NCBI GenBank assembly: GCA_023666975.1
Contig: JAMPAW010000152.1
Coordinates: 1 to 8,242, forward strand
Direction: 5' to 3'
Length of the DNA: 8,242 nucleotides
DNA from: Clostridium sp.
Lineage (GTDB): Bacteria > Bacillota_A > Clostridia > Lachnospirales > Lachnospiraceae
Shown: piece by piece, positions 6,957-8,242 of the stretch
Position numbering within the stretch: position 1 is the first letter of the stretch
How the letters are laid out: every line of letters starts with the position of its first letter
Translations under genes and position numbers: made by a program
Notes under the pieces: generated by a model
What the model was told of the DNA's origin: nothing
What the model saw: only the letters and a program-made list of their open reading frames with translations
Database searches by the model: none

Positions 6957-7865
6957 ATGGATACCAATATTTTATTGGAAAGCGGGACAAACGAGTTAGA
7001 GGTGCTGGAGTTTACTGTCGCCGGTAATCACTATGGTATAAATGTAGCAAAAGTGAGAGAAATACTTCCGATGACGGATATTACACCGGTTCCCAATTCG
7101 CACCCGTGTATTGAGGGTATTTTTATGCCAAGAGATACCATTATCACAGCGATTAATCTGGTAAAGACGCTTGGGTTTGCCACGGAGGACGGCAAGAAGA
7201 GTGATATGCTGATTATTACGAATTTTAATAACCTGAATATTGCTTTCGATGTTGAGCAGGTGCTCGGTATTCACCGTGTTTCATGGTCGGATATCGTGAA
7301 GCCGGACGCAACGGTAAATACACCGGGCGTGGGGATTGCCACAGGGATTATCAAAAAAACAGAGCATCTGATTATCGTATTGGATTTTGAACGCATTGTT
7401 GAGGAGATTTGTCCGGAAACGAGTTTGAAGATTTCCGAGCTGGCTGCGCTGGGCGAGAGGGAGCGCAACGATATTCCGATTGTTATCGCCGAGGATTCAC
7501 AGATGTTGATGAAATTGATTTCCGACTCTTTGATGCATGCGGGCTATATTAATCTGCATACCTTTGCAAACGGACAGGAAGCGTGGGAGTATTTATTAGA
7601 GCTTAAGAAGAATAACGGTGTGGACTATGGTGTGAAGTGTGTGATTACCGATATCGAAATGCCGCAAATGGACGGGCACAGATTGATTCGTTTAATCAAG
7701 AATGATGAGGCGTTAAAGCACCTTCCGATTCTTGTCTTCTCTTCTCTGATTAATGACGATATGAAACGGAAAGGAGAAAGTCTGGGGGCTGATGCACAGA
7801 TTTCCAAGCCGGAGATTGCCCAGCTTGTAAAAAACATTGACAATCTGATTATTAACGGGCAGTGA
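6957..7865 (+). CDS. cheV: CheV-type chemotaxis coupling protein (CheW-receiver fusion)
   Basis: This 302-residue cytosolic protein is a CheW-like domain joined to a receiver, the architecture of CheV, which couples chemoreceptors to CheA and helps adaptation. The CheW part covers about 13-155, with the characteristic LEFTVAGNHYGINVAKVREI strand/loop, a PNSHPCIEGIF segment and DVEQVLGIHRV. The receiver covers about 172-298: the acidic pair Glu179/Asp180, phospho-Asp232 in ITDIEMPQMDG, a Ser at 262 in the Thr/Ser position, and Lys284 in SKPE. The residue three before that Lys is Gln281, not the aromatic seen in CheY. The ATG at 6957 follows AAGGGGGG (6941-6948) by eight bases, and the gene lies 17 bases after the lipoprotein stop, so they are probably co-transcribed. 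No CheA, CheR, CheB or receptor is in view, so it works in trans with a system elsewhere. Confidence 0.95.
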   Translation: MDTNILLESGTNELEVLEFTVAGNHYGINVAKVREILPMTDITPVPNSHPCIEGIFMPRDTIITAINLVKTLGFATEDGKKSDMLIITNFNNLNIAFDVEQVLGIHRVSWSDIVKPDATVNTPGVGIATGIIKKTEHLIIVLDFERIVEEICPETSLKISELAALGERERNDIPIVIAEDSQMLMKLISDSLMHAGYINLHTFANGQEAWEYLLELKKNNGVDYGVKCVITDIEMPQMDGHRLIRLIKNDEALKHLPILVFSSLINDDMKRKGESLGADAQISKPEIAQLVKNIDNLIINGQ

Positions 7866-7901
7866 TTGTACGGTTATCTGCCGCATAGAATGTGATTTGA
7901 G

Positions 7902-7938
7902 CATAATAAAAGGACTGTTACACAGTCCTTTTATTATG
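7902..7938. terminator. Bidirectional intrinsic terminator between convergent genes
   Basis: Bases 7902-7918 pair perfectly with 7922-7938 over 17 bp around a three-base loop (TAC). The core is AAAAGGACTGT/ACAGTCCTTTT, and the symmetry gives a TTTTATTAT tract on either strand. It would stop cheV transcripts on the plus strand and the DUF6465-like gene's transcripts on the minus strand. Confidence 0.9.
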
Positions 7939-7949
7939 TATGTACCTGA

Positions 7950-8150
7950 TTAGTCTAATGTAAATTCACCCTGAGTATCATCGTTGAATACGCAATATAC
8001 CATATTCTCTTCAGGCTTTACATAGAGCTGTAAAGAAGTAAGATCGGATACTTTCTTGCCGCTGCCGGTCCAGACCTTCTTCGCTTTGGCGATTAAATCC
8101 TTTTCTACCAGCTGTTTTTCCTGATATTCAACATATAATGTAGATTTCAT
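7950..8150 (-). CDS. DUF6465-family small protein
   Basis: This is a 66-residue cytosolic protein, MKSTLYVEYQEKQLVEKDL to the C-terminal EFTLD. It resembles the DUF6465 family common in Lachnospiraceae and other Clostridia: an N-terminal strand, a helix with KDLIAKAKKVW (about 18-28), a Lys-rich turn, then two strands, LQLYVKPEENMVYCVFN. The function of that family is unknown. ATG at 8150 (minus strand) is chosen because GGGAGGT sits six bases upstream. The in-frame TTG at 8165 lies before that site and is unlikely. There is no signal peptide or membrane segment. It is monocistronic, with its own promoter and the shared bidirectional terminator, and runs convergently to cheV. The family call is from recollection and moderately sure. 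Confidence 0.82.
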   Translation of the reverse strand: MKSTLYVEYQEKQLVEKDLIAKAKKVWTGSGKKVSDLTSLQLYVKPEENMVYCVFNDDTQGEFTLD

Positions 8151-8180
8151 TATTCTACCTCCCAACTTGAATTTAATAAT

Positions 8181-8209
8181 AATATATAATAAATACTTTT
8201 AAAAAGCAA
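8181..8209 (-). promoter_or_regulatory. Predicted promoter of the DUF6465-like gene
   Basis: On the minus strand, TTGCTT (8209-8204) and TATATT (8186-8181) are 17 bases apart in an AT-rich stretch. Transcription would start near 8174, giving a leader of about 24 bases that includes the GGGAGGT site. Other AT-rich hexamers lie nearby, so the exact -10 is uncertain. Confidence 0.55.
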
Positions 8210-8242
8210 GACTTTCCTTGTTAAAATGAAAAAGATATGGTA

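Noticed and set aside
8151..8165. TTG start at 8165 (minus strand) for the DUF6465-like protein
   Set aside because: The GGGAGGT site lies within this extension, six bases before ATG 8150, so the ATG is the start.
8204..8222. Short inverted repeat CAAG...CTTG near the right edge as a terminator for an upstream minus-strand gene
   Set aside because: Only about six pairs including a G-U, and it overlaps the better-supported promoter. The neighbouring sequence is outside the window.

Overview
The window looks like ordinary chromosomal sequence from a low-to-moderate-GC Gram-positive anaerobe. The best guess is a motile member of the Lachnospiraceae (Clostridia). The basis is purine-rich Shine-Dalgarno sites (AGGAGG type) before almost every gene, many GTG/TTG codons near starts, a DUF6465-type small protein, a CheV coupling protein and a VanS-like histidine kinase. 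This taxonomic placement is inference from protein style, not a database result.

Layout. (1) 1-1601: two tandem SGNH/GDSL-type hydrolase paralogs. The first is cut by the window's left edge. The second is complete, with signal peptide, a fibronectin type III-like domain and the hydrolase domain. (2) 1641-3863: a probable three-gene operon of glyA (serine hydroxymethyltransferase), a small DUF551-like protein and a single-pass membrane protein with a coiled-coil tail. It has a sigma-A promoter in front and a strong hairpin terminator behind. (3) 3815-6088: a two-component system, an OmpR/PhoB-type response regulator followed one base later by its histidine kinase. Its likely -10 element abuts the preceding terminator hairpin. 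(4) 6103-7938: an extended -10 promoter, a lipoprotein with a Thr/Glu-rich linker, then a CheV-type CheW-receiver fusion 17 bases downstream, ending in a 17-bp perfect hairpin. (5) 7950-8209, minus strand: a convergent DUF6465-like small protein with its own promoter.

How the parts relate. The SGNH pair and the lipoprotein act outside the membrane, and the kinase has an extracytoplasmic sensor loop. Blocks 3 and 4 may therefore form a sensing neighbourhood: a cell-surface lipoprotein made from the same transcript as a chemotaxis adaptor, next to a two-component system. That link is inference from gene order only. No RNA genes, insertion sequences, CRISPR arrays or clear signs of recent transfer were seen. 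No stretch over 300 bases lacks a gene. I do not see a convincing new defence or mobile system. The least ordinary signals are the promoter/terminator overlap at 3815-3863, the block III change in the second SGNH protein, and the lipoprotein-cheV pairing.
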